The position numbers and the translations under genes are program-made. Shown here in pieces: positions 1 to 12,200 of a DNA stretch of 64,000 nucleotides. This DNA is from Theocolax elegans (taxonomy: Eukaryota > Arthropoda > Insecta > Hymenoptera > Cerocephalidae): positions 70,285,044-70,349,043 of the forward strand of contig CM047430.1 in assembly GCA_026168455.1 (NCBI GenBank), written 5' to 3'. How positions within the stretch are numbered: position 1 is the stretch's first letter; each line of letters begins with the position of its first letter. Below the pieces are notes generated by a model that was given only the letters and a program-made list of their open reading frames with translations, did not search any database and was not told where the DNA came from.

Positions 1-1566
1 AGTCTAGATTCACGTAATTTCGATAAAGTACACTGTTTTAATAGTCGTAAATTTATTGTAAAACTTGTTCAATTCTTATTAAATGTAGCTACAATCACGT
101 AACAATATTGTTTCAAAATAGAAAATTGTATAAATCTCTTAAAATAATTAATTTTTAAATACCACGTCTATTTACACAGTACAAGACTTGCTTCAATCAT
201 TTTAAGAATATATTGCAAATAAGAATTAATAGATATGCTACCAGTTCATTGTGGAAAAGCAAGTAAGTAAATAATGACCCTAACTTTATGCTGAACCTAT
301 TATATTTCATTGATATGATATTGAAATATTGAGACGAATACGCGATACCCACAATCGTTCCCCATTGAATACTAGTTCAAGACTCTTATATCTTAATGGC
401 GATAATAATCGATTTTGATAGAAATTTAACAGTGCGCTGAACGATTCGGCCAAAAATATCTCGTTCAACGAATGGTTATTTTATATTAAATAAGCATAAT
501 ATTAATGAAATTTCGAAATTTTCCACATGTTCTTATAAATAAAAAATTATTTTAATTTGCTAGTTGCATAAATTTATGCGAACTTCGTTTTAATAATTAT
601 GCATCGTTAAAATTCAAAGATTTACTAAGAAAATTAAATGTGAGACATTTTTTTTAAATATCGGGTATCGTCTGATTTTAATTTTAAAATAATGGTAACG
701 TTTAATATACAGATAATTATTGATGATTCAAGTATATTCGATGTTAATCGTTACATTATACGCGCGCACGTTTAATGAAGGATTTAATAAATTTAATATG
801 ACTTTATTTAAATCATTATGTTGGATTTTCTTTTTTATAAAAGCTATATTAAATGCACGAGACTTGTAATATTAACAGTATTGTTCGTAATTTTGTTTAT
901 AATATAAATATATTTCAAAATGTGTTTGTAACATAAAATATTACATAAACACGTTCCGTATGAATCTCTTAAGTCCGTTGCGACTAAATTATCTAAAATT
1001 GTACGTTCGACGTTTTTTTTTTCCAAAAGTATCAAAGTAAACACGATGGTTAACAACAAGATTCGAGTATTTTAACAAGTTTCCAGTAGCGCGTGAGCTA
1101 CCGCGCGTAATCGAAGATCCAAGTGGCTCGATAATAACGAGGAGATCGATTCGACTTAGCTAATAGGCCGGAGTAGCCTAACCGAGATACGAAACGCGAA
1201 CACGTATACCCTCCGCTCTTTGGCTAATCGGTTGCAATTTTTATGTAAATCGAAAATTCGGAAACCGCATCGATCCGAACGATGATGATTTCACTGGTCG
1301 GACCACAGGTTCCTAATCAATTATGCAGATTATACGCAGCAAGAAAAGCACGTCGAATCAACGCTGTTAACAATATTTACATACATTGAAAAAACGAAGA
1401 AGATACATATAAAAAAAAACGATAATGACGAGGTTGCGTGTAAATCACAATGTGAGTACAGTGAATCGCTGTAAACGAAAGCGACATTAATAGAAAAAAG
1501 AGGTAGTATAAAGGGATTAAGGGAATGTTAAAGTGAGTGCAGTGCGGAGGTTGTTTAAAAAAAAAG
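1..1566. other. AT-rich intergenic flank
   Basis: No coding frame of interest is visible; the longest open frame is 71 codons of AT-rich sequence. Bases 1-1060 are AT-rich with homopolymer runs. Bases about 1080-1340 are richer in CpG and more complex, including the small inverted repeat GTAGC/GCTAC near 1086-1101. This patch could be a cis-regulatory element, but nothing specific supports that. Confidence 0.6.
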
Positions 1567-1609
1567 TGAGGAGAGAGGGAGAGAGGGAGAGAGGGAGAGA
1601 GGGAGAGAG
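1567..1609. repeat. (GGGAGAGA)n purine microsatellite
   Basis: Imperfect GAGAGAGGG tandem repeat. It lies directly at the left edge of the 1.71 kb tandem duplication, and the same agag-aaaagtgag context recurs at both later junctions (near 3317 and 5028), so it probably supplied the homology used to duplicate the unit. Confidence 0.85.
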
Positions 1610-2061
1610 AAAAGTGAGTCACGAGGAATATTGGCTATTAACTAACACGAGGACAAGGAATGGGAGAGTCCGGGGACATACATCAAGTTCCATCTTTGTG
1701 CGTTGGTTCTCGGAAACCACATCGAGGCAACCCTTTTCATTCCCATACCCAGAGCTCTTTTCCCCTCTAATTTTCTCAAGCTTTTGTCGACGAATCCGCG
1801 CGAGAAACACAAATTCGTTGCCTCGCTCCTTTTCGACACGGCGTGCGACTCGCAATTGAATCGTCATTGCGAGTCGCTTTTCAACGAGTTCCCGTGAAAG
1901 GTAATGGACGGGGATGCCTTTGCGAAAAAAGGAGTCCACACGCGCGCGCACACATACACACACACTCACGCTCGGTGCACGTACTATAAGAGCGTAAATA
2001 GAAAGCTCTTTAGCGACATACCTAAGAACCGTCTAAGAAGCTATGTCCGAGGGCGTAACCG

Positions 2062-2123
2062 TCTTCTTCTTCTACTTCTACTTCTTCTTCTTCTGCATCT
2101 TCTTCTTCTTCTTCTTCTCCTTC
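2062..2123. repeat. (TTC)n tract in copy A
   Basis: Trinucleotide TTC repeat interrupted by TAC and GCA. On the minus strand it reads as a Glu/Arg-rich low-complexity frame, which should not be called a protein. Confidence 0.9.
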
Positions 2124-2888
2124 GTAAGCGGACTCTGACTGATGGCGCCGGAAATAGCAAAATTTCGGTATAACCACAGTGAGAGGGATGCACTCGGTTG
2201 CTATATACATTGGGATCAAGGTTTTGCCTGTTGACGTTCTCCAACCTTTTTTTTTTCCTTTTTCCAAACTCGATTTTCGTCGGCTTGTACCTTCATCGCT
2301 ATACATAGACCTGCGCGATTGTACTCTCGGGTTCTCATTCAAGTACGAGTTACACTAGATCGTTTGCACCGTTTCCACCCGCGCATCATCACTTTCATAT
2401 ATATACATATACATGCAGGTATATATGTACAGGGAAGCGCGGGGTCGCGAGCGACTCTACTCGTGGCGTAGGCCGAAGGAAAAACGCGAGCCGCGTTCTT
2501 TTAAGTTAATTGGCAAAGTTGAATGAAAAAGCTCGACAACGAGTGCCCGCGTGGCGAGGGATTACGGCGGCGGATGGATCAGAAATTTTCCGTGAAAATA
2601 AAGTGCGGACTCGGGTGAAAAGAGAGGCGAAAGAGAAATAACGACGGAGACAGAGGGAGGGACGAGAGGGAGCGAGGGGGGATGGGGGAGGGGAAGAGAG
2701 AGGGAGAGAGAGGGAGAGAGAGATGAAGCACAAGGAAGAAAGAGAACTGCAGGTACGAGCTTTTGTTGTCGTTCGCTCCAATTACCTCCAACCCGTAGCT
2801 TCATAATTAACTCCCACTCATTTAACAAACTTTACTTTTAATGTTTTAAAAATAGTAATTAGCAGTGGCGGCAAGAGAAGAGAGTGGA

Positions 2889-2926
2889 AGAGGAGGAGGA
2901 GGAGGAGGAGGAGGAGGAGGAGGAGG
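2889..2926. repeat. (GGA)n tract in copy A
   Basis: Twelve or so uninterrupted GGA/GAG triplets. It has the same length in copy B (36 bases between the same flanks), which is notable because such tracts normally change length quickly. Confidence 0.9.
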
Positions 2927-3192
2927 ATGGGTGGGTGAGGCAGGAGGCAAGCGCGCGAAGAATGAGGAAAAGGGAGAGAGACGGGGAAGGCTCAGCCGAA
3001 GGGGTGAGCGAGGGACCTGGTGGGGGTGGGTGTGTAATTAACTATCATGCTACCCCTTTCCAACAGCAGCCGGCGTAGCAAGGAGGTAATTGGACTGGAG
3101 TCTTATATACGTGTGGGAGGAGTGGCACGCGGAGGGAGCATCGCCGAGGGGGGAAGGTGGGCGGCGGAGGGGAGGTGTGCCGCCGACGTTGC

Positions 3193-3222
3193 GTGGTGGT
3201 GGTGGTGGTGGTGGTGGCGGTG
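3193..3222. repeat. (GGT)n tract in copy A
   Basis: Run of GGT triplets followed by GGCGGTGGGTGGGG, with potential to form a G-quadruplex on the plus strand. Confidence 0.85.
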
Positions 3223-3770
3223 GGTGGGGAGGTAGAATAAAGGGTTGCTTAAAATTGCACACGGCGTTGCATTATGGAGCCTCTGACGAGCAGCTCCGCT
3301 TCCACCGGGGAGAGAGGAAAAGTGAGTCACGAGGAATATTGGCTATTAACTAAACACGAGGACAAGGAATGGGAGAGTCCGGGACATACATCAAGTTCCA
3401 TCTTTGTGCGTTGGTTCTCGGAAACCACATCGAGGCAACCCTTTTCATTCCCATACCCAGAGCTCTTTTCCCCTCTAATTTTCTCAAGCTTTTGTCGACG
3501 AATCCGCGCGAGAAACACAAATTCGTTGCCTCGCTCCTTTTCGACACGGCGTGCGACTCGCAATTGAATCGTCATTGCGAGTCGCTTTTTCACGAGTTCC
3601 TCGTGAAAGGTAATGGACGGGGATGCCTTTGCGAAAAAAGGAGTCCACACGCGCGCGCACACATACACACACACTCACGCTCGGTGCACGTACTATAAGA
3701 GCGTAAATAGAAAGCTCTTTAGCGACATACCTAAGAACCGTCTAAGAAGCTATGTCCGAGGGCGTAACCG

Positions 3771-3832
3771 TCTTCTTCTTCTACTTCTACTTCTTCTTCT
3801 TCTGCATCTTCTTCTTCTTCTTCTTCTCCTTC
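3771..3832. repeat. (TTC)n tract in copy B
   Basis: Counterpart of 2062-2123 with the same interruptions. Confidence 0.9.
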
Positions 3833-4600
3833 GTAAGCGGACTCTGACTGATGGCGCCGGAATAGCAAAATTTTCGGTATAACCACAGTGAGAGGGATGC
3901 ACTCGGTTGCTATATACATTGGGATCAAGGTTTTGCCTGTTGACGTTCTCCAACCTTTTTTTTTCCTTTTTCCAAACTCGATTTTCGTCGGCTTGTACCT
4001 TCATCGCTATACATAGACCTGCGCGATTGTACTCTCGGGTTCTCATTCAAGTACGAGTTACACTAGATCGTTTGCACCGTTTCCACCCGCGCATCATCAC
4101 TTTCATATATATACATATACATGCAGGTATATATGTACAGGGAAGCGCGGGGTCGCGAGCGACTCTACTCGTGGCGTAGGCCGAAGGAAAAACGCGAGCC
4201 GCGTTCTTTTAAGTTAATTGGCAAAGTTGAATGAAAAAGCTCGACAACGAGTGCCCGCGTGGCGAGGGATTAACGGCGGCGGATGGATCAGAAATTTTCC
4301 GTGAAAATAAAGTGCGGACTCGGGTGAAAAGAGAGGCGAAAGAGAAATAACGACGGAGACAGAGGGAGGGACGAGAGGGAGCGAGGGGGGATGGGGGAGG
4401 GGAAGAGAGAGGGAGAGAGAGGGAGAGAGAGATGAAGCACAAGGAAGAAAGAGAACTGCAGGTACGAGCTTTTGTTTGTCGTTCGCTCCAATTACCTCCA
4501 ACCCGGTAGCTTCATAATTAACTCCCACTCATTTAACAAACTTTACTTTTAATGTTTTAAAAATAGTAATTAGCAGTGGCGGCAAGAGAAGAGAGTGGAA

Positions 4601-4638
4601 GAGGAGGAGGAGGAGGAGGAGGAGGAGGAGGAGGAGGA
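4601..4638. repeat. (GGA)n tract in copy B
   Basis: Counterpart of 2889-2926, with the same number of units. Confidence 0.9.
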
Positions 4639-4902
4639 TGGGTGGGTGAGGCAGGAGGCAGCGCGCGAAGAATGAGGAAAAGGGAGAGAGACGGGGAAGG
4701 CTCAGCCGAAGGGGTGAGCGAGGGACCTGGTGGGGGTGGGTGTGTAATTAACTATCATGCTACCCCTTTCCAACAGCAGCCGGCGTAGCAAGGAGGTAAT
4801 TGGACTGGAGTCTTATATACGTGTGGGAGGAGTGGCACGCGGAGGGAGCATCGCCGAGGGGGGAAGGTGGGCGGCGGAGGGGAGGTGTGCCGCCGACGTT
4901 GC

Positions 4903-4932
4903 GTGGTGGTGGTGGTGGTGGTGGTGGCGGTG
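4903..4932. repeat. (GGT)n tract in copy B
   Basis: Counterpart of 3193-3222. Confidence 0.85.
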
Positions 4933-5036
4933 GGTGGGGAGGTAGAATAAAGGGTTGCTTAAAATTGCACACGGCGTTGCATTATGGAGCCTCTGACGAG
5001 CAGCTCCGCTTCCACCGGGGAGAGAGGAAAAGTGAG

Positions 5037-5765
5037 AGGAAAAGGTAGAGGTAGGGAGAGAGGACCGTCGAATGGCGGCATGGAAATCCATTAACCCCCT
5101 TCAGTCGCGAATTAATTGCGATCGTCTAAGGGCGAGTCCTTTGAAGGGACCTGCAAAATAGATGCCCACGTACGGCGAGAGGTGGGGTCGAGTCGATCCT
5201 TTGCGTCGCGTCGCATCGAGTCGGGGCTTCTCCCGCGATTGGACTTCTCGATTAGCTCTACGCGAGAAAGGAGAGAAAGAAAAGGAGGACAGGGGGGATG
5301 AGCCGGGTAGAAATAAACGAAAAAGAGAAGGAATAAAAATAAATAGAAAATAAAGGGGGGAGGGGGTGGGTCGAACTACGAACTACGACATACAAAGCTG
5401 TATAGACGACCCGTAGAGAGAGAGACGCGTGGAGTCGCGGCCGGGGTAGTCCTGGACTCACACCGAGTCCCCTGGACCTCGGAAGAAATCGAAAAGCGCC
5501 TGTAATGAATTTCCTGAAAACGTAGAGCGTAATGAAATACTTGCAGCCTTCGCTCAGCCTTTATTTAATTAAACTTTACTCGGTCGCGCGCCCGCGCAAC
5601 GCTACTTTTATATTAAATTCGTTATTACTCCTCCGCGGGCTTGCCCCGAGTATACATTACTCCTAATAATCTACACGAGAAGAACACAAGATTATACCAG
5701 ATTATTGCAGTATATTAATATTTCTTATATACTTACTCCACTTTTCCACTTTTATTCTCTCTTTC

Positions 5766-5768
<3 letters not shown>
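5037..5768. other. GC-richer flank right of the first duplication
   Basis: No recognisable gene. Complex, CpG-containing sequence from about 5040 to 5650 with purine-rich stretches. It includes a small hairpin at 5450-5478 (GGACTC, 5-base loop ACACC, GAGTCC, extended by GTCC/GGAC). It could be regulatory, but no known site cluster is evident. Confidence 0.5.

Positions 5769-5803
<35 letters not shown>
5769..5803. repeat. (TC)n microsatellite
   Basis: Uninterrupted CT dinucleotide repeat of about 35 bases. Confidence 0.95.
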
Positions 5804-5804
<1 letters not shown>

Positions 5805-6880
5805 ATAGATTTCATGTTGTAAAAAAGTATACGCGTCAATTATTCGTATAACAAATGCACCAAGTAATTCGTCTTATAATCTTAGAAAACTATCCAACAA
5901 ACAAGGTAAATATTAATAATAGAGAACAAAAAGACAGTGGTGTTATAACATACACCTTACATACATTGTTATATGTATTTAAAAAATAAATGTACCTAAA
6001 TACTTATGTGGATATGTTCAAGTAAAGTTTCAAGAATTTAGACATATAATCCAGAATTTATTTTAAAAATTTACAACTACTGTTTGGAACATAGATGAAC
6101 TAGATTAACCAATTTTTTATCACATTATTATTCATTAGTTAAAAGCTAATCAGTAATACTAAATTTGTAATTGCGAGTCAAAAAATTAATTCAAATTATG
6201 ACTTTAAGAATCCAAAATAATGCGAATATGTTATTAAAAAAGACAACGTTCATAAACATTTATATAAAATAGGAGTCTAATGATAGTTTCAGAAAAAGTA
6301 GATAATAATTTTTATCGGATATTTGTCTTATGTACACGGAAATAATAACGGAAACTCTAATAAATTCTAATATAAATTACAACGTTGTTTAGTAATGGGC
6401 AGACGTACTTGAAAAATGATTAAAATTACTATTTTTTTATATGAATATTTACTACACATCTATTAATATTTACTATATGTCTCGTAAATTTTCCTATAAA
6501 AAGTAGTTATTTTTATTAATTGTCAAGTTTGTCTCTCCATTACTAAACAACATAATTTTTACTAAAAATTTTTTCTTCTTGTACCTATAGGTATATTATT
6601 ATGAAATAATGAAACAGAATTATTACTGAAGTAGACAAATTATTATCAAATGAATTAAAGGATTTATAAAGTTTATTTAACCATAAAGTAACTCTTAGAC
6701 CAAAAACAACCAATAACTCCGTAATTAATAACCAAAAAATGATTTCAACTAATCTCAACAATCCACAATTTTTATTAGGGATATAGTTTTTCATTTAATT
6801 AAAATCGTTAAAATTAGTTTTTTTTCTTTGCAATATAATGTTTCTTTTTTCGTTTTGTCGAGCAATATACGTAGTGAACA
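5804..6880. other. AT-rich stretch without genes
   Basis: AT-rich sequence with frequent stops in all frames. I see no element boundary or repeat in it. It ends at the left border of the second tandem duplication. Confidence 0.6.
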
Positions 6881-7408
6881 GTGAATAAAAAAAAATAACA
6901 AAACATAAATAAAATGTATCTTTACATACGTACGTTAACGAATCAATAGTCGAGTTCTATTTAAAAATTTATACTGAAAGAACAATGCGGGATTTTGAGA
7001 AAAGCGTAGCCGAAAGTTAAGTGATAGACGTAATATCTGAGAAATAGGAGGTGAAACAAGTTAGATAGTATACGTCGGACAGTAATGAAGGAGTAACGAT
7101 TGCGGAACGGCGATAACAAAGGGATTACGTGGTAGTGTGCGTGTGTAAAGACCAGTGCTTTCGTGGTATATAGAAGGAGAGAAGAACTCTCAGCGAGGTT
7201 AATCAGGCCTTTAAGGCCTTTAGCGCCAACGGGGTATAAGGGAAAAGGGTGTGTAGGCAGTGTCGAGGAGGCTTCTTCGTTCGAATAGACCGAGAGACAG
7301 AGACGGGGAGAGAGACAGAGACGGAGAGAGAGAGAGAACAGGAGGGAGAAGAGAAACCTCTTCGGTGCCGGCAACTAATCAGCACCAAGACCCAGAACGA
7401 ATATGTGC

Positions 7409-7438
7409 CTCGTCGTCGTCGTCGTCGTCTTCGTCGTC
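7409..7438. repeat. (TCG)n tract in copy A
   Basis: Run of CGT/TCG triplets with one interruption, followed by a CA/CG-rich stretch. Confidence 0.9.
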
Positions 7439-8230
7439 CCACCATACTCAAACACACACATACACGTACACGCGCGTACAAATGCACACATATACACATA
7501 TAACCTCATAGACATAGCTAATAATAATCCGGGTATATACGAATTGTCTGGGCTCTTTCATTTTTATAATTAAAAAATCTCCGAACGTTATACTTAAAAG
7601 TTTAAATACTTGGCTTCTTAACGTTCTCGTGTAATTAAAAATTCGAGGTCTATTTGCTCTCTCAACAAAAAGAGACAAGAAGAAAAATCGATAATAGTTT
7701 CAATTTTTTGAACGTGTTATTTTAATTTTTTGGTTGCGTTATAATTGCAGCTTAATAAACACAAATGACGATCGTTCGACAGTATGCCAATAATCCGAAA
7801 GATGCGACAGTACATCGATTAAGAGGTGTATCTGTGTCTGGGATTGCTCGATACACGCACATGTATATATATATATATATGTATGTATAAATGTGTACGT
7901 ATATAATAGGCGCATCGAAGGTTTATTCAAAAACAGAGAGAGAATAATTAACGAAATTCATTATATACCAGTGAAAACCAATTTGACAACAGCACCGGGG
8001 ACGATGACGGTGTATTCCTTAATCGCGAAAAACCGTGAAATTTAATTAAATTTTAGAACCGCTAAAGTGAAAGAGCAGAAGGGAATAAGAGAGAGAAAGA
8101 CGCGCGGTGGTTTCGGGTAATAACGTGTCGCGCGATAATGGCATTAACCACCAAGCGTAAGATGACCTACATTTTCAAGTCTGATAATTACACGTGTGAA
8201 CCAAAAAAAAAGAAAAAGAAAAAAAACATA

Positions 8231-8255
8231 ACGAAAACGAAAACGAAAACGAAAA
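8231..8255. repeat. (AAAACG)n tract in copy A
   Basis: About four units of the hexamer ACGAAA within a longer A/G-rich region. Confidence 0.8.
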
Positions 8256-9574
8256 GAAGAAAGAAAGAAAACGAGAGAGAATATATATAGTTAAATCGAA
8301 TCTATAGAAAGTTACCGTATATTTCTCGAGGTTATATATTTCACTAAGGGGATATCTACTTAAGACGTTTTAACATCAACACACTCTTCGTGTATATATA
8401 GGGTATTTTGCTCTCGTTGGAATACCATCGAGTCGTTTTACTTTTCTCTCCCTCTCTCCCTCTCTTCCCTCTCTTTCCGTACACCCAGTCTCGATTCTTA
8501 CTCACACCTATTTTTACACACGTACACAGAGGCGTGCTCCCCCACCCATACACGCGCACGCAGAAACAATCTTCTCCGAGTATTGCTCTCGCGGGATTTG
8601 ACATTCTCTGCTGCACTATAGTTTCTGAACGCTATTTGTGGCAATTCTTTAAACGTTTACCTCTCGGACGCTTCTCTCCCTCTCTCTCCTCTCACTACCC
8701 ATTTTTTTATTTCGCTTTCGTTCATCTTTATGAATAAATTGAAACAGTTTTTTAAAATTATTTTTTATTAGTTAAATTATTTTTATTTTATTCTATTGCG
8801 CGTATAGTAGAACTTTGCGTTTATTTATTAAAACGAGCTTTGAGTCTTTTTAGAAAATATAGTGAAAAAGAAATAATGCCGGCGCAACAACTTAATATCT
8901 ATCTTAATATAATTCTGTTATGGTAAAATAAAAACTCGCCATACGAATTAATCTCAGTTAATCTCCTAAAAATCTAAATTTACCTAATAAATAAGGCAAA
9001 GTTTTCCTACCACGCATAGATGCAACATTTTTTGCATTATAGTTAATTGTGAATAAAAAAAATAACAAAACATAATAAAATGTATCTTTACATACGTACG
9101 TTAACGAATCAATAGTCGAGTTCTATTTAAAAATTTATACTGAAAGAACAATGCGGGATTTTGAGAAAAGCGTAGCCGAAAGTTAAGTGATAGACGTAAT
9201 ATCTGAGAAATAGGAGGTGAAACAAGTTAGATAGTATACGTCGGACAGTAATGAAGGAGTAACGATTGCGGAACGGCGATAACAAAGGGATTACGTGGTA
9301 GTGTGCGTGTGTAAAGACCAGTGCTTTCGTGGTATATAGAAGGAGAGAAGAACTCTCAGCGAGGTTAATCAGGCCTTTAAGGCCTTTAGCGCCAACGGGG
9401 TATAAGGGAAAAGGGTGTGTAGGCAGTGTCGAGGAGGCTTCTTCGTTCGAATAGACCGAGAGACAGAGACGGGGAGAGAGACAGAGACGGAGAGAGAGAG
9501 AGAACAGGAGGGAGAAGAGAAACCTCTTCGGTGCCGGCAACTAATCAGCACCAAGACCCAGAACGAATATGTGC

Positions 9575-9604
9575 CTCGTCGTCGTCGTCGTCGTCTTCGT
9601 CGTC
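9575..9604. repeat. (TCG)n tract in copy B
   Basis: Counterpart of 7409-7438. Confidence 0.9.
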
Positions 9605-10400
9605 CCACCATACTCAAACACACACATACACGTACACGCGCGTACAAATGCACACATATACACATATAACCTCATAGACATAGCTAATAATAATCCGGGT
9701 ATATACGAATTGTCTGGGCTCTTTCATTTTTATAATTAAAAAATCTCCGAACGTTATACTTAAAAGTTTAAATACTTGGCTTCTTAACGTTCTCGTGTAA
9801 TTAAAAATTCGAGGTCTATTGCTCTCTCAACAAAAAGAGACAAGAAGAAAAATCGATAATAGTTTCAATTTTTTGAACGTGTTATTTTAATTTTTTGGTT
9901 GCGTTATAATTGCAGCTTAATAAACACAAATGACGATCGTTCGACAGTATGCCAATAATCCGAAAGATGCGACAGTACATCGATTAAGAGGTGTATCTGT
10001 GTCTGGGATTGCTCGATACACGCACATGTATATATATATATTATATATATGTATGTATAAATGTGTACGTATATAATAGGCGCATCGAAGGTTTATTCAA
10101 AAACAGAGAGAGAATAATTAACGAAATTCATTATATACCAGTGAAAACCAATTTGACAACAGCACCGGGGACGATGACGGTGTATTCCTTAATCGCGAAA
10201 AACCGTGAAATTTAATTAAATTTTAGAACCGCTAAAGTGAAAGAGCAGAAGGGAATAAGAGAGAGAAAGACGCGCGGTGGTTTCGGGTAATAACGTGTCG
10301 CGCGATAATGGCATTAAACCACCAAGCGTAAGATGACCTACATTTTCAAGTCTGATAATTACACGTGTGAACCAAAAAAAAAGAAAAGAAAAAAAACATA

Positions 10401-10425
10401 ACGAAAACGAAAACGAAAACGAAAA
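10401..10425. repeat. (AAAACG)n tract in copy B
   Basis: Counterpart of 8231-8255. Confidence 0.8.
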
Positions 10426-11200
10426 GAAGAAAGAAAGAAAACGAGAGAGAATATATATAGTTAAATCGAATCTATAGAAAGTTACCGTATATTTCTCGAG
10501 GTTATATATTTCACTAAGGGGATATCTACTTAAGACGTTTTAACATCAACACACTCTTCGTGTATATATAGGGTATTTTGCTCTCGTTGGAATACCATCG
10601 AGTCGTTTTACTTTTCTCTCCCTCTCTCCCTCTCTTCCCTCTCTTTCCGTACACCCAGTCTCGATTCTTACTCACACCTATTTTTACACACGTACACAGA
10701 GGCGTGCTCCCCCACCCATACACGCGCACGCAGAAACAATCTTCTCCGAGTATTGCTCTCGCGGGATTTGACATTCTCTGCTGCACTATAGTTTCTGAAC
10801 GCTATTTGTGGCAATTCTTTAAACGTTTACCTCTCGGACGCTTCTCTCCCTTCCCCCCCCCCTCTCTCTCTCTCACTACCCATTTTTTTATTTCGCTTTC
10901 GTTCATCTTTATGAATAAATTGAAACAGTTTTTTAAAATTATTTTTTATTAGTTAAATTATTTTTATTTTTATTCTATTGCGCGTATAGTAGAACTTTGC
11001 GTTTATTTATTTAACGAGCTTTGAGTATTTTCAGAAAAAATATAATTCTATCTTAATATAATTCTGTTTATGGTAAAATAAAAACTCGCAATACGAATTA
11101 ATCTCAGTTAATCTCCTAAAAAATCTAAATTTACCTAATAAATAAGGCAAAGTTTTCCTACCACGCATAGATGCAACATTTTGTTGCATTATAGTTAATT

Positions 11201-11865
11201 GTGAATTGTTTTAATACACAATAAATAATCATAATTGTCGCTTAAAGAATTTAATGTCTGATGAATATTATTTAACGCGGCAACATTTGTATATAATCAT
11301 AATTATAATGTGTCATAGGTGTATTGACATCATAAGCAAAATAGCGAAGAGAAATGTGTTGAACAGATTCTAATTTATTCATAGTATTACAATTAAACGG
11401 TGATTAAAGAGGTAGGGAGGGGATGCCCGCAGATTGTTAAATCACGAGTAGCTTTCGTTGTAGTGGGTATGTAGCAACATTACACGCATACCAATATTAC
11501 GGACATAACATTATGATTTATGAGGTCTAGCAATCCGACGACTTGATACTTTCGGTCACTTGCTCGGAGGATCTCAAGCCAAACGCACGCAATTTTGAAT
11601 CCGATACGTGCTCCTCGATGATCATTTCGTGGCCATTATCGACAACTTTATTGTAAAATCAAGAATTGAGGTCCAATTGGACTTTGGTAGACTTCATTCA
11701 CGTGGACGACGATCCAGAGACAGTTTCGAAAAACTTAAGATAAATTTATCATTGCGATAAATGCTAAGTATAGTCAACATCCGCATAAAAATATTAAAAA
11801 GTTAAGTACCGTACGTGGTTTTCTTAAGGGGGTGGCATATCCGGTGGGTTAATAAAAAAGTATCT
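11201..11865. other. Unique sequence between duplication and satellite
   Basis: No gene seen. Bases about 11410-11720 are less AT-rich and complex, but no frame longer than 60 codons is open. From about 11820 the sequence grades into a dispersed repeat. Confidence 0.5.
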
Positions 11866-11965
11866 TTATTTGCTTTTCTTTGGATTTTCTAAAAACATTT
11901 TCTTTCAAAAATATTGTTAGTTCCACATTAAATTACTTTATAAGTAAATAAAATTTTAATAAAAA
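11866..11965 (+). repeat. Dispersed repeat family, fragment left of the satellite
   Basis: Bases from GCTTTTCTTTGGATTTTC onward match 42966-43060 with only a handful of differences over about 90 bases (by-eye comparison). Shared landmarks are TCTAAAAACATTTTC and ACTTTATAAGTAAAT. Sequence that follows this fragment in the 43 kb copy is found here only after the satellite array, at 17041-17265. Confidence 0.75.
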
Positions 11966-12200
11966 CTAGCCAAAAACGCTCGCTTCGCTCGCGATTAAAA
12001 CAAGGTTTGGAACACAATATTGAAAAAAATACAATATCGAAAGAAAATGTAATAGAAGAATCTCAAAATTATAAAGAAGAATTAAAAACAAAGATATTGT
12101 AAAAATAAGTATTGACATAAAACAAAAACAAGAAATAGTCAACAAAAATAATATTCAAGACAAAAATATTAATATATTAAAACAAGGTATTAAAATAAAA
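11966..12200. other. Spacer before the satellite
   Basis: A-rich sequence with a short GC word (GCTCGCTTCGCTCGCG, about 11978-11993). The trinucleotide CAA/AAT-rich text shows no gene. Confidence 0.4.

Larger units (their letters stand above)
1610..3317. repeat. 1.71 kb tandem duplication, copy A
   Basis: The 1708-bp unit starts at AAAAGTGAGTCACGAGG and repeats in direct orientation from 3318. It is non-coding as far as I can see: open frames inside it (up to 116 codons) come from purine tracts, TTC repeats and GC-rich DNA and change with the indels between copies. Internal landmarks are a CA/CG-rich stretch near 1937-1970, a TTC tract, a GA/GGG tract (about 2650-2724), a GGA tract and a GGT tract. 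Confidence 0.95.
3318..5027. repeat. 1.71 kb tandem duplication, copy B
   Basis: Direct repeat of 1610-3317 at an offset of 1708-1710 bases. By eye I find about 12 differences, all single-base insertions or deletions, mostly in short homopolymers (examples: the T run near 3956-3964, GATTAACGG for GATTACGG near 4269, CCCGG for CCCG near 4502), and no clear substitution. After 5036 the sequence becomes unique. This fits either a very recent duplication or an assembly artefact from two reads or haplotypes of one locus. Confidence 0.95.
6881..9048. repeat. 2.17 kb tandem duplication, copy A
   Basis: The unit begins at GTGAATAAAAAAAAATAAC and repeats directly from 9049. It contains a TCG-repeat tract, an AAAACG-repeat tract, CA/CG-rich DNA and a TC-rich tract near 8443-8475. 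Open frames up to 137 codons on the minus strand are made of low-complexity sequence and resemble no protein I know. The last 200 bases (about 8840-9048) differ more from copy B than the rest does. Confidence 0.95.
9049..11200. repeat. 2.17 kb tandem duplication, copy B
   Basis: Direct repeat of 6881-9048. The first 1.95 kb is nearly identical, with a few homopolymer and microsatellite length changes such as the longer TA run near 10027-10050. The terminal part is more diverged: a poly-C/TC expansion at 10853-10880, replacement of about 60 bases of copy A by a shorter segment near 11025-11050, and a few substitutions. A third GTGAAT at 11201 marks the junction with unique sequence. Confidence 0.95.

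Noticed and set aside
2022..2342. Glu-rich and Arg-rich proteins over TTC repeats
   Set aside because: Products of translating the trinucleotide repeat; frames differ between the two copies of the duplication because of 1-base indels.
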